Virus record (IMG/VR): IMGVR_UViG_3300031857_001449
Coordinates: 1 to 23,199 of that record
Reading direction: 5' to 3' (one strand)
DNA length: 23,199 bases
Source: a virus
Shown: piece after piece, positions 14,950-22,472 of the stretch
Layout: each line of letters opens with the position of its first letter
Position numbering within the stretch: position 1 is the stretch's first letter
Notes under the pieces: generated by a model
Databases searched by the model: none
The model's input: the letters and a program-made list of their open reading frames with translations, nothing else
What the model was told of the DNA's origin: nothing
Made by a program: the position numbers and the translations under genes

Positions 14950-16089
14950 TTAGAATGATCCGTAGATGATTGCATCTGTTCTCATAATGTTGATGTCTTC
15001 AAAACACTCAACACGAGCAGTTACCAGGTTTCTCTGGAAGTTGTCGCTATCCTCATAAGAAAACTCTACACGCAATCCCTCGGTCTCAACACGCTCGAGG
15101 TAGTTAGCATCGATGATAAGGGCTTTGTCGTTAGTAACCCATGAAGCACCGATTACAGGCACTCCAGCGATACGGACATTACCATTGGCATCGATTACGA
15201 AACCACCAGGAACTGAGTAGTCAGTTGGCTTAGTCTTAAGCAAGTCAGCCCACTGAGCATAGCTTACGAGAGCAAATGAAGCCTCGAAGTTAGCATCCAG
15301 TTGGTTGGCAATCCAGTCAACCAGTTGCTCAGCATCAACAGAGGCAGAGGTAGTAGTAGAACCAGTTGCAGCAGTTGATACAGCAGTAAAGAATGTGCTG
15401 TTCTCTTTCTTGTAGAAATCACGCAGCAGCATTCTCTGGAGGGTATTCTGCAAGAAAGGCAATTGGAACATCATCTGCTTTGAGAAACGAGCGAAACCAG
15501 CAATGTAGTCAGATACTACTTTCACCTCAGTCAGGTCGTAGTCAATCTGGCTCTTTGCGTTACCCTCAGTCTGGATTCCGATAGAACCCTCAGTACCAGT
15601 CTCACGATAGGTAACATAAAGTCCGGTTGGAGATACAGCAGTAGGGATAAGATCACGCATGTTAATCTTCTGAGCAGGCACCAAACCTTGACGCTGATTG
15701 TAAGTAGCAACACCATCTCCAGAAAGGTTGTTTCCGAGGGTCATTGTGCCAACACTTTTCAGGTCGATAGTCAACTTTGCATTCTTGTTCTTTTGGAACT
15801 CTTTTAACTCAGCTTGCTTAGCTTCAAAAGCCTCAGCAATAGCCTCATTGTAAGCCTCGCCAAAAGACTTGTTCTTGTTGTCAACTTTCTTAGCTGACTT
15901 CTCAGCAATCAGTTGGTCAAGAGCAGCTTGGTTTTTCTTAGAAGCCTCATCCATAGTTACAACAGCAGCCTTTACTTCAGCTACTTGGTTTTTTACATCA
16001 GCAATGGCAGCCTCATTGGCAGCCTTCATCTTTTCTACTGACTCGGTAGCTGATTTTACCGCAGTCTCGATGCTTTTCAATTCATCCAT
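14950..16089 (-). CDS. Major capsid protein (HK97 fold)
   Basis: A 379-residue HK97-type capsid protein. The first about 110 residues are a coiled-coil delta domain rich in Ala, Glu and Lys (LKSIETAVKSATESVEKM) that would act as internal scaffold and be removed by the protease. The body shows typical segments: VSPTGLYVTYRETGTEG near 155-170, a P-domain region with KQMMFQLPFLQNTLQRMLL (205-223), the A-domain stretch GGFVIDANGNVRIAGVPVIG (about 300-318) and the C-terminal FSYEDSDNFQRNLVTARVEC. The start leader is A/T-rich with no Shine-Dalgarno, as in strongly expressed Bacteroidota genes. It lies 2 bp after the protease stop and is followed by a terminator. Confidence 0.95.
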   Translation of the reverse strand: MDELKSIETAVKSATESVEKMKAANEAAIADVKNQVAEVKAAVVTMDEASKKNQAALDQLIAEKSAKKVDNKNKSFGEAYNEAIAEAFEAKQAELKEFQKNKNAKLTIDLKSVGTMTLGNNLSGDGVATYNQRQGLVPAQKINMRDLIPTAVSPTGLYVTYRETGTEGSIGIQTEGNAKSQIDYDLTEVKVVSDYIAGFARFSKQMMFQLPFLQNTLQRMLLRDFYKKENSTFFTAVSTAATGSTTTSASVDAEQLVDWIANQLDANFEASFALVSYAQWADLLKTKPTDYSVPGGFVIDANGNVRIAGVPVIGASWVTNDKALIIDANYLERVETEGLRVEFSYEDSDNFQRNLVTARVECFEDINIMRTDAIIYGSF

Positions 16090-16091
16090 TG

Positions 16092-16859
16092 TTAGGAATT
16101 TAATTTAGTTATTAGATTTGTTAAGTTATGCTTTAATCCACTTAGGTCAATCTCCGGCTCCTTGACTTCTGGAACTGCAATTGCGGGTTCCTCTGCTTTG
16201 GGAGTGGACTCAATAGATATAAGGGATTTTATTGCCTCGTTTATTTGTGCTACTCTGATTTCGATAAACTCGAATGCCTCATCAGAGAAGCGGCCATCTT
16301 TCAATGATTTTAAGAGCAGGCTAAGCTCTTTAGACAGTTTCTCATGCTGGCTCATTACCTCCTCTGTTGACTTACCCACCTCAATAGTTGGTGTATTAGG
16401 ATTTGCCCCCCAAAGGACCGCTGAACCTTCAAAAAGGAGAATCTCTTTGATAAGGTTATACTCCCCTTCGGCACTCTTTTGATTCTCGGCTTTGATAGTC
16501 CTAAAGCCAACTGAATGTTGGTTAATATGACCAGACTTATAGAACTCTAAGACATCGTTGCCCCATGTAGTGTTAGGAACATCGGTAACCCCTACCAGAT
16601 AGTCCTTTTCTACATATAGTTCAGAGAACTTGCCAATGGCTGACTTTAGGCTTGGGTTATGGTCTGTTAAGTGCCAAATAAGGTTTGCACCTTTAGGACC
16701 TCTTTCTGCCATAGTCTTGTTGTAGGCATTAAAGTCGATGACATCATTGTCAAGGTCTTTAGAGCCCATCTGGCTAATTGCAACCTTTACCTTTCTGGTA
16801 GTAGTGCTAACATCTTGCACTGAGTTGCTTACTGTCTTTTGTTCAAAGTATCTTTTCAT
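16092..16859 (-). CDS. HK97-type prohead protease with helical C-terminal extension
   Basis: A 255-residue serine protease that matures the capsid. Catalytic signs are INQHSVGF (His115) and LFEGSAVLWG (Ser146), the herpesvirus-assemblin-like pair used by HK97 proteases. I start at the ATG at 16859 (MKRYFEQKTV), which matches how the family usually begins; the frame extends to a GTG at 16934 but that part looks non-coding. Residues about 165-255 form an extra helical, charged region (KLSKELSLLLKSL, AFEFIEIRVAQINEAIKSL) that may act as additional scaffold. Upstream, 16860-16926 carries no recognised gene. Confidence 0.9.
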   Translation of the reverse strand: MKRYFEQKTVSNSVQDVSTTTRKVKVAISQMGSKDLDNDVIDFNAYNKTMAERGPKGANLIWHLTDHNPSLKSAIGKFSELYVEKDYLVGVTDVPNTTWGNDVLEFYKSGHINQHSVGFRTIKAENQKSAEGEYNLIKEILLFEGSAVLWGANPNTPTIEVGKSTEEVMSQHEKLSKELSLLLKSLKDGRFSDEAFEFIEIRVAQINEAIKSLISIESTPKAEEPAIAVPEVKEPEIDLSGLKHNLTNLITKLNS

Positions 16860-16926
16860 ATTCAATATTTGGGGAGGGTTGACCCTGGTTATTGTTTCAT
16901 TATTCCGCAGTACTGGCCTTAGCCGA

Positions 16927-17745
16927 TCAAGCACCTCCCATATTTATTAGTCTGCCTCTACTATCTCTTTTAGGTACAACAATATAAGAACATCTACAAT
17001 TTATGACCATTGCGGCTGATCCACCGGGAGCCAACGGATATTCTATGTTCTCGCCACTCCTTGGGTCCACAAAGTTCTCATAGAACCCAACTACTTGACC
17101 ATCCATGTGAAAGTGGTCTTTAGGTTGCTCAGGCTTAAATCCTCTGGTCCGAGAATCTCTAAAGGCAATCCACTCTTTAACCATCTCGTAATTGAATGAC
17201 TCGGCCGCTGCCTTTATTCCAGTGTTTGCCGCCCTACCTACCTCAGTCCTCACAATCCTTTCGGCTTGCATGGCTGTAAAGCCGGACTGCTCTAAGGTCT
17301 TGACAATCTCATCCACAGTCTGCTCTTTTATGATGGCATTCTGTAAGACAAGGAGCAAATGGTTCCTAAGTGTCTCTGAGGTCTTGACCACTGCATACTG
17401 CAATAAGGTCCTCTCTAACTCATCAATGATAAACTTAGTCCACTGCTCATCTCTGCCTATCCCTTTCTGATTTGCCTCCCTTCGGATTAGCTTGTACATC
17501 TGGTTGGCATGATAGACCCCGACTTGTTTGTAGATAGACTCTATTGGTTTATAGAGTTCATCATTGTAAAGTGTGGTTCTCAGTCTGCTTTGGGCTTGTC
17601 TGGCTCCTACTTTCTTTATTGTACCTATCAAAGAACTGACAACTTTATCCAGTTGTCTTTTGACCTTAGGAAAGTGTGTTTTGGCAAACTTCCGATTGGT
17701 CCTCGTGAAGTTCTCCGCATACTCTTTTCTCTCTTTGTCGGTCAT
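16927..17745 (-). CDS. MuF-type minor head protein (head morphogenesis)
   Basis: A 272-residue protein of the Mu gpF / SPP1 gp7 type, bound to the portal inside the head and possibly ejected with DNA. The N-terminal 150 residues are helical. The MuF domain follows: AERIVRTEVGRAANTG (161-176), EWIAFRDSRTR (191-201), DHFHMDGQVV (210-219), GENIEYPLAPGGSA (231-244) and NCRCSYIVVPKRD (249-261). No toxin or enzyme domain is fused to it, unlike in some relatives. An in-frame stop lies right before the ATG, fixing the start. It follows the portal gene with a small ORF between. Confidence 0.92.
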   Translation of the reverse strand: MTDKERKEYAENFTRTNRKFAKTHFPKVKRQLDKVVSSLIGTIKKVGARQAQSRLRTTLYNDELYKPIESIYKQVGVYHANQMYKLIRREANQKGIGRDEQWTKFIIDELERTLLQYAVVKTSETLRNHLLLVLQNAIIKEQTVDEIVKTLEQSGFTAMQAERIVRTEVGRAANTGIKAAAESFNYEMVKEWIAFRDSRTRGFKPEQPKDHFHMDGQVVGFYENFVDPRSGENIEYPLAPGGSAAMVINCRCSYIVVPKRDSRGRLINMGGA

Positions 17746-17863
17746 TCATCAACCTATTTTTTAATGCCAATCTCTTGACATCCATTTTAGCTTTTAATAA
17801 CGCACAGCACCTCTCCTTCTTTGTTACCGGGTAGGTTGTGCGGACAATCTCATCAATCGTCAT
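17666..17863 (-). CDS. Small ORF bridging portal and MuF genes
   Basis: A 65-residue frame starting at an ATG that overlaps the portal stop by 11 nt. Only its first 40 codons lie in otherwise unassigned sequence (17746-17852); the rest is read in another frame through the start of the MuF gene. The first part (TIDEIVRTTYPVTKKERCCALLKAKMDVKRLALKNRL) is helical and basic and looks like true protein, while the end (CGELHEDQSEVCQ) looks like a by-product of the overlap. It may be a real short protein or serve to couple MuF translation to the portal. A +1 shift would join it to MuF, but no slippery site is evident. Confidence 0.45.
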   Translation of the reverse strand: MTIDEIVRTTYPVTKKERCCALLKAKMDVKRLALKNRLMNDRQREKRVCGELHEDQSEVCQNTLS

Positions 17864-19313
17864 TCATTTCCTCATTTTCCTCCTCTACCTCATCTTCTAC
17901 CTCGTTAACATCGCTGAGGTCCATGTTTGGAGTCTCGTACTCACTAAGAGGCATTCCATCTTGGGGAGTTATCCAAGGCTCATCAAACAGAGGATTGTCT
18001 ATTCTTTCAAGGCCTAAGTGCATTCTTTGCTCGTTCGGGCTAAGGGCTTTGAGGTCCTTAATCCAGCTTGACTTTTCGACTACATCCTCTTGGAGTTCGG
18101 TAAATACAGTATGGTCAAAGTCGATATAGATATTCTGGCCTTTATATCCCCAGTCGGTTTGCAGCTTTCTGTTGAAGTGGTTTCTAAAGGAAACTAATTG
18201 AGGCATGGCACAGCGAGTGGTAAGGGCTTTCTCAGCCTCTCTTACGTTGTTATATGTCGAACTTTCGCTATCTCCTACCAACTGAGAAGGCACTCCATAA
18301 ACGGATGCAAACCGCTTTAAATCCCATTTTTCAGAGTCTATAATGGATAACTCTACTGGGTTAAGCCCAACAGACTGCCAGCCCATCTTGTAACCAGAGA
18401 CACCAATGCGGCCCCAGTTCTCTGATCCGACCCATTCTCCTTTTCCTACGAGTTTACTCTTAATAGCCTCTACTTGCTTTCTTGTATCAGCTACATCTAC
18501 TCCTCCACCGATAACTCTGGGGTCATCGACATAAAGGACACCCTTTACCCCTTGGTTCTCCAACATAGCGGCACTGGCCTTAATAGCCGAGTTACTTCTA
18601 CTTAATCTTCTAAGGGCAGCTTTAAGTGGGCTCATTCCGTACAGATGGGCTCCATTGACATCCCAGTCATAGTTCTGGTATTTGTCATGTAAGACCTGCT
18701 GTTTAGGGAATAAGGCATTTGACAGGACCGGAATCATATACCCATCTTCGACAATAGGGAACAGATTGGTCGAGGCTATGATAGATACCTCTTGATAAGG
18801 TAGGTTGTGCAGTTGGTATGGTTTACCCTGATTGGCTCCCATGTCAAGCATCTGAGCCCATACACAGCGACCTCCAGTAATTAGCTTCCACCCAGTTGAG
18901 TTGGCTACTAAATCTTGAAAGGTCTCGTAGTCATTAGGGTATCGTAAAAGCTCGGTAAGTCTGTCAACATAAATAGGCTCTAAGGCTTTTTTCTTATAGC
19001 CCATTGCCTTTTGGAAGTCCTCAGTAGAGATGTCTTTCTTTCTCATCAATCCCTGATAAGATTTAAAGGCAGCCTCATCGACTACCTTGTAAGTTGTCCA
19101 ATCGGGCAACTTTACCTTATCAGTTATGAGAGTTATTGTAGAATAAAGAATGTCATTAACTTGGTAGCCATCCCGAATGTAGTTGGTACGGTTGTCAGTT
19201 ATACCGACAAAAGTGCCTCCAGTTACCTGATAGGAGGCAAAGGGCTGACCTACCGGCATCATCGGCACTGCCTTCTTTGTTAACGCATTCCACGCATCTT
19301 GTATTCTGCCCAT
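17853..19313 (-). CDS. Portal protein (HK97-like)
   Basis: A 486-residue portal forming the dodecameric ring through which DNA enters and leaves the head. It sits between TerL and MuF as usual. Recognisable parts are the stem and crown segments with NDILYSTITLITDKVKLPDW (about 53-72), the TGWKLITGGRCVWAQML strand region (140-156), HLYGMSPLKAALRRLSRSN, the YGVPSQLVGDSESSTYNNVR segment and AEKALTTRCAMPQL typical of HK97-family portals, and a highly acidic C-terminal tail (VNEVEDEVEEENEEMNDD). It starts 9 bp after the TerL stop. Confidence 0.93.
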   Translation of the reverse strand: MGRIQDAWNALTKKAVPMMPVGQPFASYQVTGGTFVGITDNRTNYIRDGYQVNDILYSTITLITDKVKLPDWTTYKVVDEAAFKSYQGLMRKKDISTEDFQKAMGYKKKALEPIYVDRLTELLRYPNDYETFQDLVANSTGWKLITGGRCVWAQMLDMGANQGKPYQLHNLPYQEVSIIASTNLFPIVEDGYMIPVLSNALFPKQQVLHDKYQNYDWDVNGAHLYGMSPLKAALRRLSRSNSAIKASAAMLENQGVKGVLYVDDPRVIGGGVDVADTRKQVEAIKSKLVGKGEWVGSENWGRIGVSGYKMGWQSVGLNPVELSIIDSEKWDLKRFASVYGVPSQLVGDSESSTYNNVREAEKALTTRCAMPQLVSFRNHFNRKLQTDWGYKGQNIYIDFDHTVFTELQEDVVEKSSWIKDLKALSPNEQRMHLGLERIDNPLFDEPWITPQDGMPLSEYETPNMDLSDVNEVEDEVEEENEEMNDD

Positions 19314-19322
19314 TGTATTTCT

Positions 19323-20486
19323 TTACCAAGCCATTACTTCAAACTTAGGCTTGTTTAGTTTCGTGTATATTGCATACCGCATCGCATCGCATAAGTGATC
19401 CCACATCTTGACTGGCTGCTCATCTGAATGAACCTTGCCATCTTTGTCAACCTTCCACTTGTAGGACCTAATCTCTTTAATTAGGTTTATAGACTCAGGT
19501 GTTACTATCAATGGCTGGCTTTTGACCTTTTGGATGCCAGCATAGACATCCTTCTCGGCAGGCTTGGCATTGTACCCAGCCCGCACCAACTCCTCGATAG
19601 TCTTAGGCTCGGCAGCATCACAGTAAATCTCATCTGACCTCCTGATGTTTAAGAGCTTTAACCTTTCTATCAAATCAGTGGTTGTTAGCTTGGTCTCATA
19701 AAGCAACTCCTTGACAAATGTCTGGCTTTCGTGAAAGCCGACCTTGACTAAGGCTGTTGGCACTGAGTAACCAAAGTCCAGACCATAAACGGTCTCGCAA
19801 TCCTCTGGGAACTGACCTTGCCTCCAATGGGTGTAAATAATCTCTGATGACTTACCCCTCTCTCCCAACCCAAAGACTTTCCAGAGATTCTCATCTGCAT
19901 CTTTCAGACTCTCAATCTCTGCAATCTGCTCACTTGGCAAGAATGGATTGTCTTTGTATGTCGAGTGAATTAGGATATTGCTTTCTCTATCCGAGACATC
20001 ATAAACCCAGCTCATCTCATCTACCGGGTTAAAGTCCAAAAAGATGGTTTGCTTGGTTCTTAGGGCTAACTGCTGATAAATCGAATGGGGCAATAAATTA
20101 GCCTCATTTATGTACAGTATATCCCTGCCCGGTCCTCTAACCTTACCAGAGTCCTCAGCCCCAAAGAACTCAATATATGAGCCATTTGGATAGTGATAGA
20201 CATTGTCGGTTTTGTTAAAGTTGTCATCAGAGTATAACCCAGCATCCTCTAATATCTTTAGGATGTCTCTCCTTGCCCCTCTTTTAAGATGGGGTAGAGA
20301 TGGGCTTACCACTGAGATAGTTACCTTTTCCTTATGCGGTATGTAAAGAGCTAATAGTTGACTAATTGAGTAGGTCTTGCCAGATCGGGTAGAGCCTTGA
20401 TTAGCAATTACCCTGTACTGTTTAGCCTGATAGGCCTGCAAATTCCTTTCAAAGACACTCGTGTATCTTATCTCAACTTGTCTCAT
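19323..20486 (-). CDS. terL: Terminase large subunit
   Basis: A 387-residue packaging motor and nuclease. The ATPase has Walker A GSTRSGKT (31-38) and a Walker B region DILYINEANLL (122-132, E128 catalytic), with FNPVDEMSWVYD (152-163) as a coupling segment. The RNase H-like nuclease shows GLDFGYSVPTALV (D237), EIYCDAAEPKTIEEL (D290) and MWDHLCDAMRYAI (D363, D367). This matches the PBSX/phage Terminase_3-like group that often uses headful packaging, though the packaging mode is not proven. It overlaps the small subunit by 14 nt. Confidence 0.97.
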   Translation of the reverse strand: MRQVEIRYTSVFERNLQAYQAKQYRVIANQGSTRSGKTYSISQLLALYIPHKEKVTISVVSPSLPHLKRGARRDILKILEDAGLYSDDNFNKTDNVYHYPNGSYIEFFGAEDSGKVRGPGRDILYINEANLLPHSIYQQLALRTKQTIFLDFNPVDEMSWVYDVSDRESNILIHSTYKDNPFLPSEQIAEIESLKDADENLWKVFGLGERGKSSEIIYTHWRQGQFPEDCETVYGLDFGYSVPTALVKVGFHESQTFVKELLYETKLTTTDLIERLKLLNIRRSDEIYCDAAEPKTIEELVRAGYNAKPAEKDVYAGIQKVKSQPLIVTPESINLIKEIRSYKWKVDKDGKVHSDEQPVKMWDHLCDAMRYAIYTKLNKPKFEVMAW

Positions 20487-20820
20487 TGGCTGGCTTGAAT
20501 ACTATGTTAATGCCTCCATCAACCTTAATATCTTGCTCGCCTTTTTCTTTCTGACCGAGTCTTTGCTTACCTAACCAGATAAGCATTGCTCTGTCTTTAT
20601 CTTTAATAGCTGCATCGAATTGAACCTTGCGTAAAAGGCTCTCTCCTGATGCCTGCTTTTCTTGCTTAAATGCCACAAAATCTATACCCAAATCCGACTT
20701 ACATCGTTGATACAGAGTGTTTTCGTGGATGCCTAACTGAGCTGCAACTTCTACCCCAGAGCAACCTGCCATGAGGTATTCGCCTACAAAATCCCAGTCT
20801 ATTGTGGTGAGTGATGACAT
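20473..20820 (-). CDS. Terminase small subunit
   Basis: A 115-residue DNA-recognition subunit. A helix-turn-helix at about residues 18-43 (AGCSGVEVAAQLGIHENTLY, then QRC) resembles those that bind packaging sites. A following helical region with VQFDAAIKDKDRAMLIWLGK and RLGQKEKGEQ is typical of small terminase subunits (the MLIWLGKQxLGQ pattern). The tail EQDIKVDGGINIVFKPAN would contact the large subunit. It starts in a TAATG overlap with the small basic protein upstream. Confidence 0.92.
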   Translation of the reverse strand: MSSLTTIDWDFVGEYLMAGCSGVEVAAQLGIHENTLYQRCKSDLGIDFVAFKQEKQASGESLLRKVQFDAAIKDKDRAMLIWLGKQRLGQKEKGEQDIKVDGGINIVFKPANETS

Positions 20821-20960
20821 TACTTCTTTTGCTTGGCTCTTTTAGGTAACTTTTTTCCTTTAGAGGCTTTATTCCATTCCTCTACATTAACTCCTTGCTT
20901 TTCGAGCTTTTTCTTGTTAATGTTAAAGAATGCTGCTTGGGCTCTGCTTTTGTAGGGCAT
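20820..20960 (-). CDS. Small basic protein upstream of terminase
   Basis: A 46-residue ORF, short enough to be missed by common length cut-offs. It begins PYKSRAQAAFFNINKKKLEK, continues QGVNVEEWNKASKGKKLPKR and ends AKQKK. PYKSxAQxxxFxxNKxxLxxxG followed by VxEWxxASKGxxLP is a pattern I recall from small phage proteins coded near terminase genes. The start (20958-20960) and the stop (20820-20822) are both TAATG overlaps with neighbours, strong evidence that it is translated. Its charge suggests nucleic acid binding. Function unknown. Confidence 0.82.
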   Translation of the reverse strand: MPYKSRAQAAFFNINKKKLEKQGVNVEEWNKASKGKKLPKRAKQKK

Positions 20961-20998
20961 TACTTTTTCTTTTTTCTTTTCTTACAACCGCAAGCCAT
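20960..20998 (-). CDS. Twelve-codon Cys/Lys micro-ORF (MACGCKKRKKKK)
   Basis: An ATG at 20996-20998 gives MACGCKKRKKKK and a TAA. Both ends are TAATG overlaps: the start with the stop of the gene before it, the stop with the start of the next. This makes chance less likely, because every base between the two flanking genes is used. The peptide has CGC followed by a run of seven basic residues. It may be a functional peptide, for instance metal- or nucleic-acid-binding, or just a relay that hands ribosomes from one gene to the next. Similar short Cys/Lys peptides in Bacteroidota phages are a personal recollection only. Confidence 0.6.
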   Translation of the reverse strand: MACGCKKRKKKK

Positions 20999-21276
20999 TA
21001 CTTACCTATTTTACCGCATTTCCAGAGGACCTTTCTGCTCCAGTAGTTGGCACTCAGTTTGGTATCTGTACCCTTTATGCCGCCTGATCTTTCGCAATAA
21101 GACTTCCTTCTGGTCTTTGATTTGTGCTGGGTAAAGTCTTTCATATAGCTGTCTCCGAAGTGGATTATCTTCTCTACCCCATTCTCACAAGCCTTAACCA
21201 CTTTCTTTTTGCCTGATAACCAACTTTTCATTGGCTTGTTACAGGGCATCTCGGATTTAGGTATTCTCTTTATCAT
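20998..21276 (-). CDS. Small basic Cys-containing phage protein
   Basis: A 92-residue basic protein (pI clearly high from the Lys/Arg content). Its pattern, PCNKP near the start, VVKACENGVEKIIHFGD, then RRKSYCERSGGI and SANYWSRKVLW, recalls a widespread family of small phage proteins (KxIxFG ... RRxxYxxR ... SxxYWxxKxLW) of unknown role. The second Met at residue 10 (21249), opening with PCNKPMKSW, may be the true start because relatives seem to begin there. A start at 21276 would lie only a few bases from the terminator U-tract. Its stop overlaps the micro-ORF start (TAATG). Confidence 0.75.
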   Translation of the reverse strand: MIKRIPKSEMPCNKPMKSWLSGKKKVVKACENGVEKIIHFGDSYMKDFTQHKSKTRRKSYCERSGGIKGTDTKLSANYWSRKVLWKCGKIGK

Positions 21277-21278
21277 AC

Positions 21279-21311
21279 AAAAAAGCCCTCAGCCCCGAAG
21301 GAATGAAGGCT
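21279..21311 (-). terminator. Hairpin terminator between sugar-tailoring genes and late operon
   Basis: Minus-strand arms AGCCTTCA (21311-21304) and TGAGGGCT (21291-21284) form eight pairs including one G-U. Inside, CC and GG flank a UUCG tetraloop, and five T follow (21283-21279). On the plus strand the same arms have a C-A mismatch, so the hairpin is best suited to minus-strand transcripts, although a T7 run at 21317-21323 may allow weak plus-strand use. It ends the HAD/methyltransferase/glycosyltransferase unit and lies right before the next gene's start. Confidence 0.8.
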
Positions 21312-21347
21312 CGTTGTTTTTTTACCCTTTATTCACTCCCTAATATA

Positions 21348-21359
21348 CTAAATATTTAG
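21348..21359. promoter_or_regulatory. Perfect 12-bp palindrome, possible operator
   Basis: CTAAATATTTAG is its own reverse complement. It lies between the candidate promoter box and the hairpin, where a repressor or activator could control late transcription. A/T-rich palindromes of this length can arise by chance, so this is weak evidence. Confidence 0.3.
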
Positions 21360-21367
21360 CACTTAGA

Positions 21368-21375
21368 CAAATATA
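21368..21375 (-). promoter_or_regulatory. Candidate Bacteroidota-type promoter -7 box
   Basis: The minus strand reads TATATTTG, a full match to the Bacteroidota -7 consensus TAnnTTTG. About 20 nt upstream lies a weak TGTG instead of the -33 TTTG. It is in the only sizeable intergenic gap (21277-21405, 129 bp) of the right half, upstream of all packaging and head genes, where a late promoter is expected. The region otherwise holds only the palindrome and the terminator. Confidence 0.4.
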
Positions 21376-21405
21376 AGGGTTAAAACTTATACACATCTTC
21401 AGTTG

Positions 21406-21843
21406 TCAAGGATTACTTGACAATTCCCAATTTGACAAAATGCGTATTAGTTCCAGCATTATGCCTTGCCCACCGAGTGTTTGTAATGGATGTACCCCAT
21501 CCAGACACTTGACCTCTAAGGAGGCATCTGCTGGACAGAATAAGTGTTTTGCCTTACAAAGCATAGGTATATCCCATGCTGAGTCTCCTATGGCTATTTG
21601 ATAGTCAAAAGGGATAGTTTCTTTATTTCTTATTATATGTAACTCAGCTCCAGACCTTTTAAGGTATTGCTCTGCACCCGGCCAAGAGGAGGCAGTTACT
21701 AAGTGAACCTGATACCCCATAGATATGAGCTCTTTTATGGCTCCTATGTCCTTGTTATTGAATGACTTAATAATATTGCCTTTATGATCAACCCAGATTT
21801 TTCCATCTGTCAGGCATCCATCTATATCGCAACAAATTACCAT
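21406..21843 (-). CDS. KdsC-like HAD phosphatase
   Basis: A 145-residue HAD-superfamily phosphatase with all four motifs: CCDIDGCLTDG (nucleophile D6, D8), LVTASS (T50), RNKE (K74) and IGDSAWDIPML (D87, D91). The DxDGxLTDG opening, absence of a cap domain and the ending GGQGIMLELI place it near the KdsC / YrbI group, which removes phosphate from KDO-8-phosphate or similar nonulosonate phosphates. The real substrate in a phage is unknown. It starts 3 bp after the methyltransferase stop and is last in its unit. A polynucleotide phosphatase role is a less likely alternative. Confidence 0.85.
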   Translation of the reverse strand: MVICCDIDGCLTDGKIWVDHKGNIIKSFNNKDIGAIKELISMGYQVHLVTASSWPGAEQYLKRSGAELHIIRNKETIPFDYQIAIGDSAWDIPMLCKAKHLFCPADASLEVKCLDGVHPLQTLGGQGIMLELIRILSNWELSSNP

Positions 21844-21846
21844 GTT

Positions 21847-22467
21847 TCACTTTTTTATGATCCAATAATACCAATCTCTGCCCAGTAGGTTGACCGTAGA
21901 GAATTTATGAGCAGGCCAAGCAATGATAGTCTGGGAGTTTTTGCCTAAAATAACCATGCAGCCATAGTCATCTAAAGATATATCCCACTGATGGAAGCCT
22001 TGCCAGTTCTCATGTGTGGCCTCATTGAAAAACCCTTGCACTATCAGATACCCTCCTGGCTTGACCGCTTGTAAAAGGTAGTCTAAAGCCTTTCTGGGTT
22101 CTTGGGTGTGGTCTAAGGCATTTGAGATGTGTACTATGTCAAACTCATTCTTAAAGTTTAACTCCTCGGCTGGTATTGGTAGTGGGGCTTTTAGTTTGTG
22201 TCTCTCAAAGTCAAAGACCAGCTTATAAAGGTCTCCTAAAGGATCGCAAGGGGTTACATTGACTAATCCATTAAGAATTGAGCAAACCCCTGATCCCACA
22301 TCTAAGACTGTTTCATGTGGAACACTTTTGATAAAGTCTGCTACCTCTTGGTTTAATTCTGGGGTCTTGCCCTTACCTACCCAACCCTTTAAGAATCGGT
22401 CGGTTTTTACAAAGCCTTGCCAGAAGTTAAGCTCATGGTAAATTCCATGTAGTTCTAAAGTTGTCAT
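21847..22467 (-). CDS. Class I SAM-dependent methyltransferase
   Basis: A 206-residue methyltransferase. Motif I is LDVGSGV (55-61), an acidic partner follows at CDPLGD (D75), FDIVHISNALDHTQEP (109-124) is the post-II region and VKPGGYLIVQ (135-144) motif III. This is the Methyltransf_11-like pattern used for small molecules and sugars rather than the DNA-methylase type, since no DPPY or PC motif is present. Its place between a glycosyltransferase and a KdsC-like phosphatase suggests methylation of a glycan or sugar nucleotide. Confidence 0.85.
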   Translation of the reverse strand: MTTLELHGIYHELNFWQGFVKTDRFLKGWVGKGKTPELNQEVADFIKSVPHETVLDVGSGVCSILNGLVNVTPCDPLGDLYKLVFDFERHKLKAPLPIPAEELNFKNEFDIVHISNALDHTQEPRKALDYLLQAVKPGGYLIVQGFFNEATHENWQGFHQWDISLDDYGCMVILGKNSQTIIAWPAHKFSTVNLLGRDWYYWIIKK

Positions 22468-22472
22468 AGTTT

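Noticed and set aside
15393-15716. ORFs on both strands inside the capsid gene
   Set aside because: They are shadows of a gene with strong HK97 capsid features.
16860-16934. GTG start giving 25 extra residues on the prohead protease
   Set aside because: The extra part does not resemble the family, and the ATG at 16859 gives the usual MKRYF-type opening.
21404-21420. TTGACA on the minus strand near 21409 as a sigma70-type -35 box
   Set aside because: The nearest TATAAG is only about 12 nt away, too close for a -10 box, and the host appears to use the Bacteroidota promoter type.
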